A DNA stretch of 42,735 nucleotides from assembly GCA_030537815.1 (NCBI GenBank), contig JAUNVF010000020.1, positions 1-42,735 on the forward strand, in the 5' to 3' direction. Below, in pieces: positions 33,619 through 42,735 of the stretch. Origin of the DNA: Tissierellia bacterium (GTDB lineage Bacteria > Bacillota > Clostridia > Tissierellales > Peptoniphilaceae). A program made the translations under genes and the position numbers. Within the stretch, counting starts at the first letter, position 1; each line of letters begins with the position of its first letter. Under the pieces are notes generated by a model. That model was not told the DNA's origin and made no database searches. It saw only the letters and a program-made list of their open reading frames with translations.

Positions 33619-34561
33619 ATTTTTGATAATGATACCGCAATTATTCATACTCAGCATATTGGTATTCGCATTGGGTAAGATGATGCCGGGTGATCCATTT
33701 ACTGGCATGATATCCGGTGATACTAAAGGAGATCAGCTTATCCAGTTAAGAGAAAAATATGGGTTAAATAAACCTACTCATGAGCAATATATAGATTGGA
33801 TAAAGAATATTGTAACAAAATGGGATTTTGGAAAATCCTATACCTATAAGGTACCGGTGGCACAAAAAATAGGAGAGAGGGCCGGAAACACGATAAAGCT
33901 GTCCCTACTGACATTGATACTGACATATCTCATTGCAATACCTCTCGGTATACTTGCCGGGAGATATCATAATTCAAAGATAGACAAAGCAATAGTCGCA
34001 TATAATTTCATCTCATATGCTGTTCCGACATTCGTGCTAGGTTTATTGATGTTATTATTATTTGGATATAAATTGAGATTATTTCCCGTAACGGGATCTG
34101 TTGAAATTGGAGTGCAGCCGGGAACATTTGCTTATTTTAAGAGCAAATTACATCATATGATACTCCCCGCATTTACTGCAGCGATTTTAAGGACGACAGG
34201 GACAATCCAATATCTCAGAAATGAAATTATAGACGCAAAAACTCAGGATTATGTAAAGACTGCCAGGAGTAAGGGAGTACCGATAAATAAGGTATATACT
34301 CATCATATTTTTAGAAATTCATTGCTTCCGGTGGCTGCATTCTTTGGTTTTACAATATACGGACTCTTATCGGGATCTATTTTTATAGAGACCATATTTG
34401 CATATCCGGGCATGGGAGAGCTTTTTATTTCTGCGATTCAAAGTAGAGATTATGCGATAATCAATGCTCTTGTATTATTATTTGGATTTTTATTGCTACT
34501 AGGTTCGTTATTATCTGATATAATAATGTCTATAGTGGATCCAAGAATAAGAATTGATTAG
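33596..34561 (+). CDS. oppB: oligopeptide ABC transporter permease (OppB-like)
   Basis: This 321-residue membrane protein has six predicted helices. It begins with the OppB signature [18 protein letters not shown] and has the EAA-type loop with ARSKGVP (about 228-234) that docks onto the ATPases. The ATG at 33596 follows GGAGG. A reading six codons longer would place that ribosome binding site inside the gene. Together with the next gene it forms the channel. Confidence 0.93.
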   Translation: MWKTVLRRFLIMIPQLFILSILVFALGKMMPGDPFTGMISGDTKGDQLIQLREKYGLNKPTHEQYIDWIKNIVTKWDFGKSYTYKVPVAQKIGERAGNTIKLSLLTLILTYLIAIPLGILAGRYHNSKIDKAIVAYNFISYAVPTFVLGLLMLLLFGYKLRLFPVTGSVEIGVQPGTFAYFKSKLHHMILPAFTAAILRTTGTIQYLRNEIIDAKTQDYVKTARSKGVPINKVYTHHIFRNSLLPVAAFFGFTIYGLLSGSIFIETIFAYPGMGELFISAIQSRDYAIINALVLLFGFLLLLGSLLSDIIMSIVDPRIRID

Positions 34562-34572
34562 GAGGGATCAAA

Positions 34573-35475
34573 GTGAGTAAATTAAAAGAACAGCAATTGC
34601 CAGAAAACGCCTCACAAGTTCCTTCCTTTTGGAGAATTGTGAAGCGAGAGTTTTCAAAAGATAAAGTAGCTATAATTAGTCTTATGATTTTAACTGTGAT
34701 AATCTTAACTGTATTTATCGGAGCATTTTTATATCCTGATGAAAAAGTTTTAAGAGTATCGATTATAGATAAATATTCTCCTCCGGGAGAAAAGTATTTA
34801 CTCGGTGCAGATATAGGGGGAAGACCAATTACAGGACTTCTTTTGATAGGCGCCAGAAATTCGATTTTGATTTGCTTAGTGATCACCTTATTGACAGAGT
34901 TCATAGGGATTTCAATCGGCCTGATTGCAGGGTTTTACGGAGGCTGGGTAGACAATATAATAATGAGAGTTTGCGACTTCATCCAGGTATTGCCGATAAC
35001 GATGATAGTAATCGCTTATATGGTTACAAAGCAAACGAGTACTATATGGGATTTTATATTCGTTATGACCGTATTTTTATGGGTCGGAATTACAAGACTT
35101 GTACGTTCAAAAGCATTGTCTGAAAACAGGAAAGACTATGTCAATGCTTCTCGTACGATGGGTACAAGTGACTTAAAGATAATGTTTGGAGGTATTCTTC
35201 CGAATATAAGTTCTATAATAATCGTAGATTCAATTTTAGGTTTCGCAGGAAATCTCGGTATAGAGACGGGACTTTCCTTCCTGGGTTTTGGTTTACCACC
35301 AAGTACACCTTCATTGGGTACTCTTATAGCTTATGCTAGGAAACCAGAGGTAATATCAGGAAAACCATGGGTTTGGGTACCTGCATCATTGCTTCTTTTA
35401 GTGATGATGTTGAGTATAAATTATGTTGGTCAGGCTATTAAAAGAGCCGCTGACGCAAAACAAAGATTAGGATAA
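34573..35475 (+). CDS. oppC: oligopeptide ABC transporter permease (OppC-like)
   Basis: This 300-residue partner permease has an N-terminal cytoplasmic stretch and then a first helix (about 37-57). A periplasmic-type loop contains YLLGADIGGRP, and the core helices end with GLSFLGFGLPPSTPSLG, typical of OppC/DppC. The EAA loop reads NASRTMGTSDLKI. The start is GTG, six bases after GGAGGG. Order and spacing fit one operon with the ATPases. Confidence 0.93.
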   Translation: MSKLKEQQLPENASQVPSFWRIVKREFSKDKVAIISLMILTVIILTVFIGAFLYPDEKVLRVSIIDKYSPPGEKYLLGADIGGRPITGLLLIGARNSILICLVITLLTEFIGISIGLIAGFYGGWVDNIIMRVCDFIQVLPITMIVIAYMVTKQTSTIWDFIFVMTVFLWVGITRLVRSKALSENRKDYVNASRTMGTSDLKIMFGGILPNISSIIIVDSILGFAGNLGIETGLSFLGFGLPPSTPSLGTLIAYARKPEVISGKPWVWVPASLLLLVMMLSINYVGQAIKRAADAKQRLG

Positions 35476-35488
35476 GGGGGAAATTGAT

Positions 35489-37453
35489 TTGAAGAACAGA
35501 TGGAGAATCTTAGTTGCTTTAATGCTTGTCATGTCCATGATGCTTGTAGCATGTGGTCCTAAGCAGGAAGATGCAACTAAAGATGCGGAGAAGACTGAGA
35601 CAACAGAAACAGCTCCGGAAGAAAACAAAGATGAAGAGAAAAAGGACGAAGAAAAGAAAGAAGACGAAACTTCTGAGGAAGAAAAAGAAGAAAAGACTGA
35701 GGCTAAAGCAGGTGTAACTGACGAAATGACTATTGACGGTTATGCATTGCCATATCCTCAAAAGATTGAAAAAGATGGTGAAGCTATTGAAGGTGGAACA
35801 TTGAATCTAGCTGTAGTAGCTGACTCACCTTTTGCAGGCATATTCCACACTTCACTATACACAGGAAATCCTGACTATGAAGTTATGAAGTACACTCTAG
35901 GTCCATTCATGAAGGCTGGAGAAGATATGGAGATAGTAGATGGTTTTATGACTAAGGTTGAATTTGATCCTGATGCAAAAACTGCTACAATCAAAATAAA
36001 TCCTGACCTTAAATGGTCTGATGGTACTCCTGTAACTGCAGATGACTACGAGTGGCAATTTCTACTTATAGCTCACCCTGATTACACAGGAGTAAGATAT
36101 GACGATGACTACCGTAATATAGTAGGAATTGAAGAATACCATGAGAGCACACCAAATTTTGACGAAGAATCTGATGAGCCTCTAATCTCAGGAGTAACAA
36201 AGCCTGATGAGCATACTGTAGTAGTAGAATTTAAAGAATTTACGCCAAGTATACTTTGGGGATCTGGACTTCCATATAATCCGGAACCGGCTCATCTCCA
36301 AAAGAAAATACCTGTAGCTGATCTTGAAACATCAGATGTTGTTAGAGTTAATCCTGTTTCCTGCGGACCATACTACTTTAAAAATATAGTAGAGGGAGAG
36401 TCTGTAGAACTTGAGGCTAATCCTTATTGGCCAGGTGAAAAACCTAAGGCAGATAGAATTATAATAAAGAGAACACCTAGAGATACTATAGTTGAAGCTA
36501 TAAAGAGCGGTACTTTTGATGTAATTGAAAATATCAATGAAGAAGTTTTTGAAAATATAAAAGATTTATCAAATATAGAATTACTAAGTACAGTTCAAAG
36601 AGTTTATGGATATATTGGATTCAAACTTGGTAAATGGGATGCTGATAAAGGTGAAGTTGTAATGGATCCTAATTCTAAGATGGCCGATCTAGAACTTAGA
36701 AAAGCAATGGCATATGCTATGAATAATGACGAAGTTGCAACTGCATTCTACAATGATTTAAGAATGACTGCAAATACTTTGATTACGCCATTACATCATA
36801 ATTTCCACGATGAGACTATACCGGCATACGAGTACAATCCTGAAAAAGCTATGGAAATATTAGATGCTGCAGGATACAAAGATGTCGATGGAGATGGATT
36901 CAGAGAAGATAAAGATGGAAATCCATTAGTTATCAACTTTGCATCTATGGCAGGAGGAGAAATTGCGGAGCCTCTAGCTCAAACTTATATGCAGTACTGG
37001 CATGACATTGGTCTAAATGTAGAATTGACCGGAGGAAGACTTATCGAGTTTAACGCATTCTATGATGCTGTAGAGAATGACGACGACAGTATAGATATCT
37101 ATATGGCAGCTTGGGGAGCAGGTTCAAATCCAGATCCTTCAGGATTATACGGAAGAAAAGCTCTGTTTAATTACCCAAGATATGCATCTGAAGCTAATGA
37201 TGCTGCTTTACAGAAAATTCAATCAAAAGAAGCTATGGACGCTATGAATGCAGGAGATCATTCAGTATTGTACAATGCTTATAATGAATGGCAAAAGATA
37301 ATGCAGGAAGAGCTTCCTGTAGCACCAACTCATTACAGATATGGACTTACTGTAATAAATAATAGAGTTAAGAACTTTGACTTGACTGTCGGTTCTGACT
37401 TTGGATTCCATGATATCGAATTACTAAGCGATACACCGGAAGTAGCTCAATAG
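35489..37453 (+). CDS. oppA: oligopeptide-binding lipoprotein (OppA-like, SBP family 5)
   Basis: This extracellular receptor of the transporter is anchored by lipid. The 654 residues begin with a lipoprotein signal peptide ending in LVAC, with the lipidated C22. Residues about 25-75 form a linker built almost only of E, K, D and T, which should hold the receptor away from the membrane. The family 5 solute-binding domain follows (PDLKWSDGTPVTADDYEW is typical). The start is TTG, eight bases after GGGGG. The length is somewhat above the usual 540-600 because of the linker. Peptides or similar ligands are likely; nickel is less so. Confidence 0.93.
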   Translation: MKNRWRILVALMLVMSMMLVACGPKQEDATKDAEKTETTETAPEENKDEEKKDEEKKEDETSEEEKEEKTEAKAGVTDEMTIDGYALPYPQKIEKDGEAIEGGTLNLAVVADSPFAGIFHTSLYTGNPDYEVMKYTLGPFMKAGEDMEIVDGFMTKVEFDPDAKTATIKINPDLKWSDGTPVTADDYEWQFLLIAHPDYTGVRYDDDYRNIVGIEEYHESTPNFDEESDEPLISGVTKPDEHTVVVEFKEFTPSILWGSGLPYNPEPAHLQKKIPVADLETSDVVRVNPVSCGPYYFKNIVEGESVELEANPYWPGEKPKADRIIIKRTPRDTIVEAIKSGTFDVIENINEEVFENIKDLSNIELLSTVQRVYGYIGFKLGKWDADKGEVVMDPNSKMADLELRKAMAYAMNNDEVATAFYNDLRMTANTLITPLHHNFHDETIPAYEYNPEKAMEILDAAGYKDVDGDGFREDKDGNPLVINFASMAGGEIAEPLAQTYMQYWHDIGLNVELTGGRLIEFNAFYDAVENDDDSIDIYMAAWGAGSNPDPSGLYGRKALFNYPRYASEANDAALQKIQSKEAMDAMNAGDHSVLYNAYNEWQKIMQEELPVAPTHYRYGLTVINNRVKNFDLTVGSDFGFHDIELLSDTPEVAQ

Positions 37454-37466
37454 AAACAAACTTATG

Positions 37467-37496
37467 TGTGCATAGCCTAGTGCTATGCACATTTTA
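37467..37496 (+). terminator. terminator of the opp operon
   Basis: TGTGCATAGC (37467-37476), loop CTAGT and GCTATGCACA (37482-37491) form a perfect 10-bp stem followed by TTTT. The addB ribosome binding site comes shortly after. Confidence 0.9.
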
Positions 37497-37512
37497 CATA
37501 TGGGGAGTAATA

Positions 37513-38493
37513 ATGTTAAAATTGATAGTTTCCAGAAATATTGATTATGGAATAAAATATATATATGAAAAAATTATAAATAATTTAAAATCCGGCAAGA
37601 TATCTTATTTTTTTGTGCCAGATCAGTATACCCTTTTTTCAGATATAAATCTCATGAATTCTTTGAATATGGAATCCATCGTCGACGTAAAGGTTAAGAG
37701 CTTCACTAGTTTATCGAGCGAAGTGCTTTCAAAATACGGTGGAATTAAGCGAAATATAATAACAGATTCAGGTAAGTCGATGTTATTAAAGAGTATTCTT
37801 CTTAGAAACGAGGAATCCCTGCCTTCGTTTAGAAAAAATTTAAATTCTAAAGGATTTGTCAGCGAATTAATAGATACCATAAAAGAGATAAAAGATTCAG
37901 GAGCCAATGAGTCGATTCTTAGGGAATTGGTATCTTCGGAAAATTTAGATGAAGATTTAAAAGCTAAATTGCTCGAGATTTCTCTTATATTAAATGAGTA
38001 TAATGATAAGATAAGCGAGCATTATATAGATGGGTCAGACCGGCTCGAAATACTTAGTGAAAAGATTCCCGAAGCCTACGAACTCAAAAATATAGATTTT
38101 TTCTTTAGTTATTTTAATGATTTAAATGCCAGGGAAATTGAAGTCATCGAGCAATTATATGAATTGGGAGTCAATATGACATTTTCTCTGATATTAGATC
38201 CCGCATTAATCGATATCGATAGGACTGATATGACTGAGGACGGAGAACTTTTTGAAAGTAGTTTTAATTTTTATAGAAAATTAAAAAGAATTACAGAAGA
38301 TATTGAAATAATTAAATTCAATGACATAAAGAAAGATGAAATATCATTTTTAACTGATAATCTCTTTTCATATAAGCCAAAATCGAATACGGCTGTACCC
38401 GAGTCGATTGAGCTGATTAGAACTGCGAACACAGAAGAGGAAGTGAGATTTACAGCTGAAAAAATCAAAGAGATTGTAATTAAAGATAATTAA
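37513..38493 (+). pseudogene. addB: addB, N-terminal part ending at an in-frame stop
   Basis: This 326-residue segment is the N-terminal helicase-like part of AddB, a subunit of the AddAB helicase-nuclease for double-strand-break repair. FFVPDQYTLFSD, VKVKSFTSLSSEVL and a helical domain match B. subtilis AddB from end to end. The normal P-loop (GRSGSGKT) is replaced by SRNIDYGI, so this part would not bind ATP. The ATG at 37513 follows GGGGAG; a reading 15 codons longer begins inside the opp terminator. It stops at TAA 38491, but the next gene continues the same protein in the same frame. I list it as a broken gene; a true split protein is possible. Confidence 0.8.
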
Positions 38494-38506
38494 AGAAATT
38501 AAGATT
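38485..38506 (+). other. two in-frame TAA codons interrupting addB
   Basis: In the addB frame the codons here read K-D-N-stop-R-N-stop-D-L, with TAA at 38491-38493 and 38500-38502. Against B. subtilis AddB, recalled by eye, the stops replace a tyrosine and a lysine in GYRYKDVAIL with no gap. The area contains three near-copies of AATTAAAGA (starting 38478, 38488 and 38497). I found no whole-copy deletion that restores the frame. Confidence 0.75.
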
Positions 38507-40857
38507 TGAGTATAGTTTTAACTGATGAGTCTGAATATGACGAAATAATTACCAGGGTATTTAATGATGAAAAAATTCCTTATTTTTTAGATAGGAAAAA
38601 ATACTTCATCGAAAATAAGATAGCTAAATATATAATTTCCATATTAAATTTAAAGGCTAGAGATTTAAATCCGGAGGATGTTCTTTATTTCTTAAAATTT
38701 GGAGATAATCATATAGACAGATCGGAAATAGAATTATTTGAGAAATTTATAAATCAAAGAAAAATAAGGGGAAAGATGTATTTTGACGATAAGTATTTCA
38801 CTATATCAGAAAGGTATATTGAGAAATTAAGCCCAGAAAAAAAAGAAGAGATGATAGATTTATATAGAGCTGCAAATAATGTCAGATACTATTTTTTGAA
38901 TCTCATTGTCGATTACTATGAATCCGATAAGATTACTTATATCAATTCGCATATTAAAAATCTGTTTTCTATTCTGACAATGGAGGAGATAAAATCCGTA
39001 ATAGATTCTTTTGCTCTCTCGCAGTCTGAAAACGAGGAATTAAACACCGAAAATAATGGAATATGGGAGAGTTTTATAGATACTGTAAATCAGCTTTCAG
39101 AAATAGCCGGTGATTTGCAAGTAAGCTCTTCGGAATTTGCAAAGATAATAATCGATGGATTTGAGGAACAGAAAATAGGAGTAATTCCCCCCTCACAAGA
39201 TACTGTATTAGTTGGAAGTATTTTAAGGACTAGGGCAAATAAATCAAAGGTCGTCTTTTTAATTGGAATGAATGATTCTTATATTCCTAAAAAAATAAAT
39301 AGATCATCTATATTAACTGATGAAGAAAAAATTGAATTGAAGGAATTGGATTTGAATCTACCGATTAAAGAAATCGAATACCGGCAAGAAGAGATGATTA
39401 GTCTTTACTCAAATCTACTCAGGGCAAAAGAAAAACTATATATATCATCTTCTGCTATGAACAGTTCAAATTCTGTTATGACTAATTCGATATATTATAA
39501 TCAAATCATGAGAATATATCCTAATATAGTTAAAATAAATTCAGAGAGTTTTTTTAAAAATGCAGTATATTCGGGTTCATACTCTATCCAAAGGATGATT
39601 TCACAATTAAGAGATATAAATAATGGAATAAAAAGGATATCTCAAGTCGATAATAGGGAATTGGAACTATATTATTATATCAAGGATAGGGAAAAAGATA
39701 TTGCTTGGGCGATAAATCAAGGCCTTTCAACAAATGAATTAAATAGATTACAAGATGATACTGCAATGGAATTATATAAAAATTTGCGGAGCTTGTCGAT
39801 CTCAAGATTACAGACTTTTTCAAGATGTCCTTATAAGCATTTTATAAGATATGATATAAAACCTGAAGAAGCGGAAAATTATGATATAGATTATTTTGAA
39901 ATAGGAAATATGGCTCATGAAATTATGTCGAGATATATTTCGGATTATAAAATAAATCCTGATAAATTTAATAAATTGAGAAAAGCTGATTTTGATGATT
40001 TAGTAGAAGGGTATTTTGACTATGAATCTGTAAATATAGATGAGCAAAGGGCGGAAGATCCCAAGAATAAAATGATAGTCGATATAGCGAAAAAAAGTAT
40101 TTCTACTGGAGCTTATAATATAACGCGACAGATGAATTTAAGTAATTTTAAGCCTGTTTATGAAGAAGTTAAGTTTGGAGCTGCGCAGAAGTTGCCGGGT
40201 TTCAAAATAGATCTCGGATATAAGATAATAGAATTGGAAGGTATTATAGATAGAATAGATAGACTGGATGATGATACTGGTTCAAGTATAATAGTAATCG
40301 ACTATAAAACTGGATCGCAATCATTTAATCTAAATCTAGCATTGGCAGGAATTGACATTCAATTACCTGTATATATGATGGCGGCTAATTCCATGGGAAC
40401 AAATACTTCTGTAGGATTTTTCTACCTACCTATAAAAGAGGAATTGATTGCTGAAGACAGCGACTGTCCTGAGAGAATTATGGATCTTTTAATTGAAAGT
40501 TTGACTATGGACGGAATTGTAATTAAAGATAGGGATATAATAAGGTCGATAGACAAAGATATTGAAAACAAATCCACTGTAATAAAATTCAGAGGTCGAA
40601 AAAGAGATTATATGGAGAAAGATAATGTATTGACTGAAGAAGGTATAAATAAATTTATGGAATATATAGTAGATGATATAAAATCTAAGGTTAGAAGGCT
40701 TGTTTCAGGTGATATAAAGGCTTTTCCATATATTTTAAACAAGAGAAGTGAATGTGTTAATTGCGATTATAAAGCCATTTGTAAATTTTCTTTAAAAAAG
40801 GACAAGATATACAGGAAGATAGAAAATAGAGATTGGAAAGAATTCAAGGAGGAATGA
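38506..40857 (+). pseudogene. addB: addB, C-terminal part with nuclease and iron-sulfur motifs
   Basis: This 783-codon stretch, in the same frame as the upstream part, holds the rest of AddB. The RecB-type nuclease motif is complete (GIIDRIDRLDDD, then VIDYKTG, residues about 580-607). All four cysteines expected for the [4Fe-4S] cluster remain, one in SRCPYKHF and three in CVNCDYKAIC near the C-terminus. With the upstream part the total is about 1,114 residues, a normal AddB length. The only start is a TTG at 38506, with no ribosome binding site, so independent translation should be poor. The intact motifs argue that the break is recent or tolerated. Confidence 0.78.
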
Positions 40858-42735
40858 TGGAAATTATTAAATATACAAAAGAACAGTCTGATTCTATCCA
40901 TTCCCGAGGCGAAAATCTCTTGATATCTGCGGCGGCTGGCTCCGGTAAGACCATGGTATTAGTAAAGAGGATAATAGATATTTTGATAATTGAAAAGGTA
41001 GAAATCGATAAGATGTTAATAGTTACCTTTACAAATGCAGCTGCAAATCAGATGAAGGATAAAATCAGGGATGAGCTGGAAAAATATCTTGCATCGGGTA
41101 AATACGACAGCAGATTTATTAGGAGACAGCTCAGAAAAGTACAGAGTTCTCATATCTGTACCATGCATTCATTCTGTATAGATATGATTAAGAATTATTT
41201 CCAGCATTTGGGAGTCGATCCCAATTTCAAGATAATAAATCCATCTGCTGAGATCGTATTAAAAGACAATGCCTTGGCAAAAGTGCTGGAAGAAGAATAC
41301 GAAAATCAAAGAGAAGATTTTAAAAATTTTGTCGAGGCTTATGGTGGCAGAAAGGGCGATAGAATTCCTGAAATAATCGACGATATTTATAATAAGATTC
41401 AATCTGAGATAGACCCTATCGGCTGGCTGAAAGAAAATACTGAATTATTAGATATAGAATTAATAAAAGCAGAGATTTTATCATTTATAAAAGACAGGAT
41501 AGATATCTCTATTCAGATGATTGAGGGAGCTATAAATATTGCAAATGAGCCTGATGGTCCATCGGCTTATTTAGATGCTTTGGAAAATGATATTGAGCTT
41601 TTAAATGAGCTTGGGGATTTATCCGAGAAAAAAGAATATTCTCTTTTAATTGATAGGCTTTCCACAATTTCTTTTGCAAGGCTGAGTTCTAAGAAAGTCG
41701 GAGATGAATCGAAAAAAAATACTGCAAAGAAAATTAGAGATGACGTAAAAGAAATAGTATTTGATTTAAAAAAACAATTTGAAACTAAGACCGAAGATAG
41801 AATTTTAAGAGAAACTGAAATCAGCTTAATTTACTTAAAGACTATTGAGAGGATTATAGTAAATTATGACGATCAATTATCTATATTAAAAAGGGAAAAG
41901 AGGTCTCTAAGTTTCCCTGATATAGAACATAATATGGTAAAATTGCTTGAAATTGAAGAGATTAGAAAAAAGATTGCGGATAATATAGAATATATATTTT
42001 TTGACGAATATCAGGATATAAATCCATTGCAGGAATTTATAATCGACAGTATCAAAGGAGATAATAATTTATTTTTTGTCGGAGATATAAAACAATCTAT
42101 CTATAGATTTAGACTTTCTGATCCAGGACTTTTTAGCGATAGGTATAAAAAGTATTCTAAAGCCATAATAAATGGTAGAAATATAGATTTGGATAAGAAC
42201 TTCAGGTCGAGTCCAAAAATTTTAAAATATTTAAATTTTATTTTTGAAAGCTTAATGTCTGAATCACTCGGCGAAGTAGACTATAGACAAAAAGGTCAGG
42301 CTTTGGTACCCGGGAAATTGTCGGAACTAGATAATGGAAGGGTAAATCTAATATTTAATGAAGAAGCAATAAATAAGGAATACGACGATTTAAATCCAAA
42401 TGCTCTTTATATAGCTAAGGAAATAAAAAGATTAGTAAATGAGGGGACTAGAGATTATAGAGATATAGTCATTTTACTTAGATCAGTTAAGGGAAGAATC
42501 GAAGACTATGAAGAAGCTTTTAGAGTTTATTCTATACCATATTTTTCAGATATTTTAAATGTGAGCTTGGAAGACCCGGAAGTATCAATTTTCATAGATA
42601 TTTTAAAGATAATCAATAATTTTAGAAATGATCTGGCTCTTATATCTGCGCTTCTTTCTCCTGTCGGAAAGTTAAATGAAGACGATATAGCTAGAATAAG
42701 GATATATTCAAATAAAAAATCTTTTGCAGAAGCCT
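40857..42735 (+). CDS. addA: ATP-dependent helicase/nuclease subunit A, N-terminal part
   Basis: AddA is the UvrD/RecB-type motor and nuclease of AddAB. The visible 626 residues include Walker A SAAAGSGKT (24-32) and FTNAAANQM. They also include Walker B DEYQDINPLQ (about 383-392), GDIKQSIYRFRLSDPGLF and LDKNFRSSPKIL. The C-terminal helicase and nuclease domains lie beyond the window. The ATG overlaps the addB stop (TGATG) and follows AAGGAGG, so it should be translated well, whether or not addB is read through. No stop interrupts the part seen. Confidence 0.95.
   Translation, partial: MEIIKYTKEQSDSIHSRGENLLISAAAGSGKTMVLVKRIIDILIIEKVEIDKMLIVTFTNAAANQMKDKIRDELEKYLASGKYDSRFIRRQLRKVQSSHICTMHSFCIDMIKNYFQHLGVDPNFKIINPSAEIVLKDNALAKVLEEEYENQREDFKNFVEAYGGRKGDRIPEIIDDIYNKIQSEIDPIGWLKENTELLDIELIKAEILSFIKDRIDISIQMIEGAINIANEPDGPSAYLDALENDIELLNELGDLSEKKEYSLLIDRLSTISFARLSSKKVGDESKKNTAKKIRDDVKEIVFDLKKQFETKTEDRILRETEISLIYLKTIERIIVNYDDQLSILKREKRSLSFPDIEHNMVKLLEIEEIRKKIADNIEYIFFDEYQDINPLQEFIIDSIKGDNNLFFVGDIKQSIYRFRLSDPGLFSDRYKKYSKAIINGRNIDLDKNFRSSPKILKYLNFIFESLMSESLGEVDYRQKGQALVPGKLSELDNGRVNLIFNEEAINKEYDDLNPNALYIAKEIKRLVNEGTRDYRDIVILLRSVKGRIEDYEEAFRVYSIPYFSDILNVSLEDPEVSIFIDILKIINNFRNDLALISALLSPVGKLNEDDIARIRIYSNKKSFAEA

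Noticed and set aside
38491-38502. TAA reassigned to an amino acid in this organism
   Set aside because: Many other genes here, for example oppD, xpt-neighbouring sdaAB and the PII-like gene, end properly at TAA with the expected protein lengths. A global reassignment does not fit.
38478-38504. Phase variation of addB through copy number of the AATTAAAGA repeats
   Set aside because: Removing the first copy, the second copy, the first two copies or the third still leaves a stop in frame, so simple slippage does not switch the gene on.
1-42735. CRISPR array, prophage or genomic island
   Set aside because: No regularly spaced repeats, phage genes or integrase were found, and gene content and base composition look uniform, apart from the small IS remnant.

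Overview
The window looks like chromosome of a low-GC, Gram-positive anaerobe of the Clostridia/Tissierellia type. The base composition is AT-rich, ribosome binding sites are strong GGAGG types, and rho-independent terminators are common. It also carries a GlgC/GlgD pair, an oxygen-sensitive type L-serine dehydratase in two subunits, AddAB and a B. subtilis-like YtxG/YtxH pair. I cannot name the species. No prophage, CRISPR array or intact transposon is visible; the only mobile trace is a decayed IS3-like fragment near 27.8-28.1 kb.

Layout. 1-0.2 kb: the end of a tRNA-Gly gene and a tRNA-Arg gene. 0.3-2.7 kb: a methyltransferase with a Fur-box-like operator, facing a PII-like protein/CPA2 antiporter operon. 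2.9-3.3 kb: tmRNA on the minus strand. 3.6-15.7 kb: one long glycogen operon (glgB, glgC, glgD, glgA, a glgP homologue, type I pullulanase, a C39-like cysteine peptidase homologue, phosphoglucomutase). 15.8-19.1 kb: a protein with a ruined P-loop (minus), xpt (plus), sdaAB/sdaAA and pspC (minus). 19.3-22.5 kb: an FHA-FtsW/RodA-PBP cell-wall operon. 22.5-24.3 kb: nadK (minus) and an RluA pseudouridine synthase. 24.3-24.5 kb: a free-standing structured RNA. 24.6-27.8 kb: ytxH-ytxG, a lipid kinase and a LacI-type regulator. 28.1-31.2 kb: a LysR regulator divergent from ptsH and ptsI. 31.6-37.5 kb: a five-gene oligopeptide ABC transporter operon. 37.5 kb-end: addB, broken by two in-frame TAA codons, and the start of addA.

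How it fits together. The glycogen operon holds polymer synthesis (GlgC/D, GlgA, GlgB), breakdown (phosphorylase homologue, debranching pullulanase) and the mutase linking glucose-1-P to glycolysis. The genes mostly overlap or lie a few bases apart, so co-transcription is likely. HPr and enzyme I, the Opp importer and serine dehydratase fit a fermenter using both sugars and peptides or amino acids.

Most worth a second look: (1) addB is open over its full length except for two TAA codons nine bases apart in the same frame; (2) the phosphorylase in the glycogen operon has substitutions in several normally invariant substrate and PLP-phosphate positions; (3) sigma-B-like promoters precede ytxH and the glycogen operon, and possibly pspC; (4) a roughly 210-nt structured RNA, perhaps of the raiA class, has its own promoter and terminator; (5) a PII-like protein is translationally coupled to a cation/proton antiporter.
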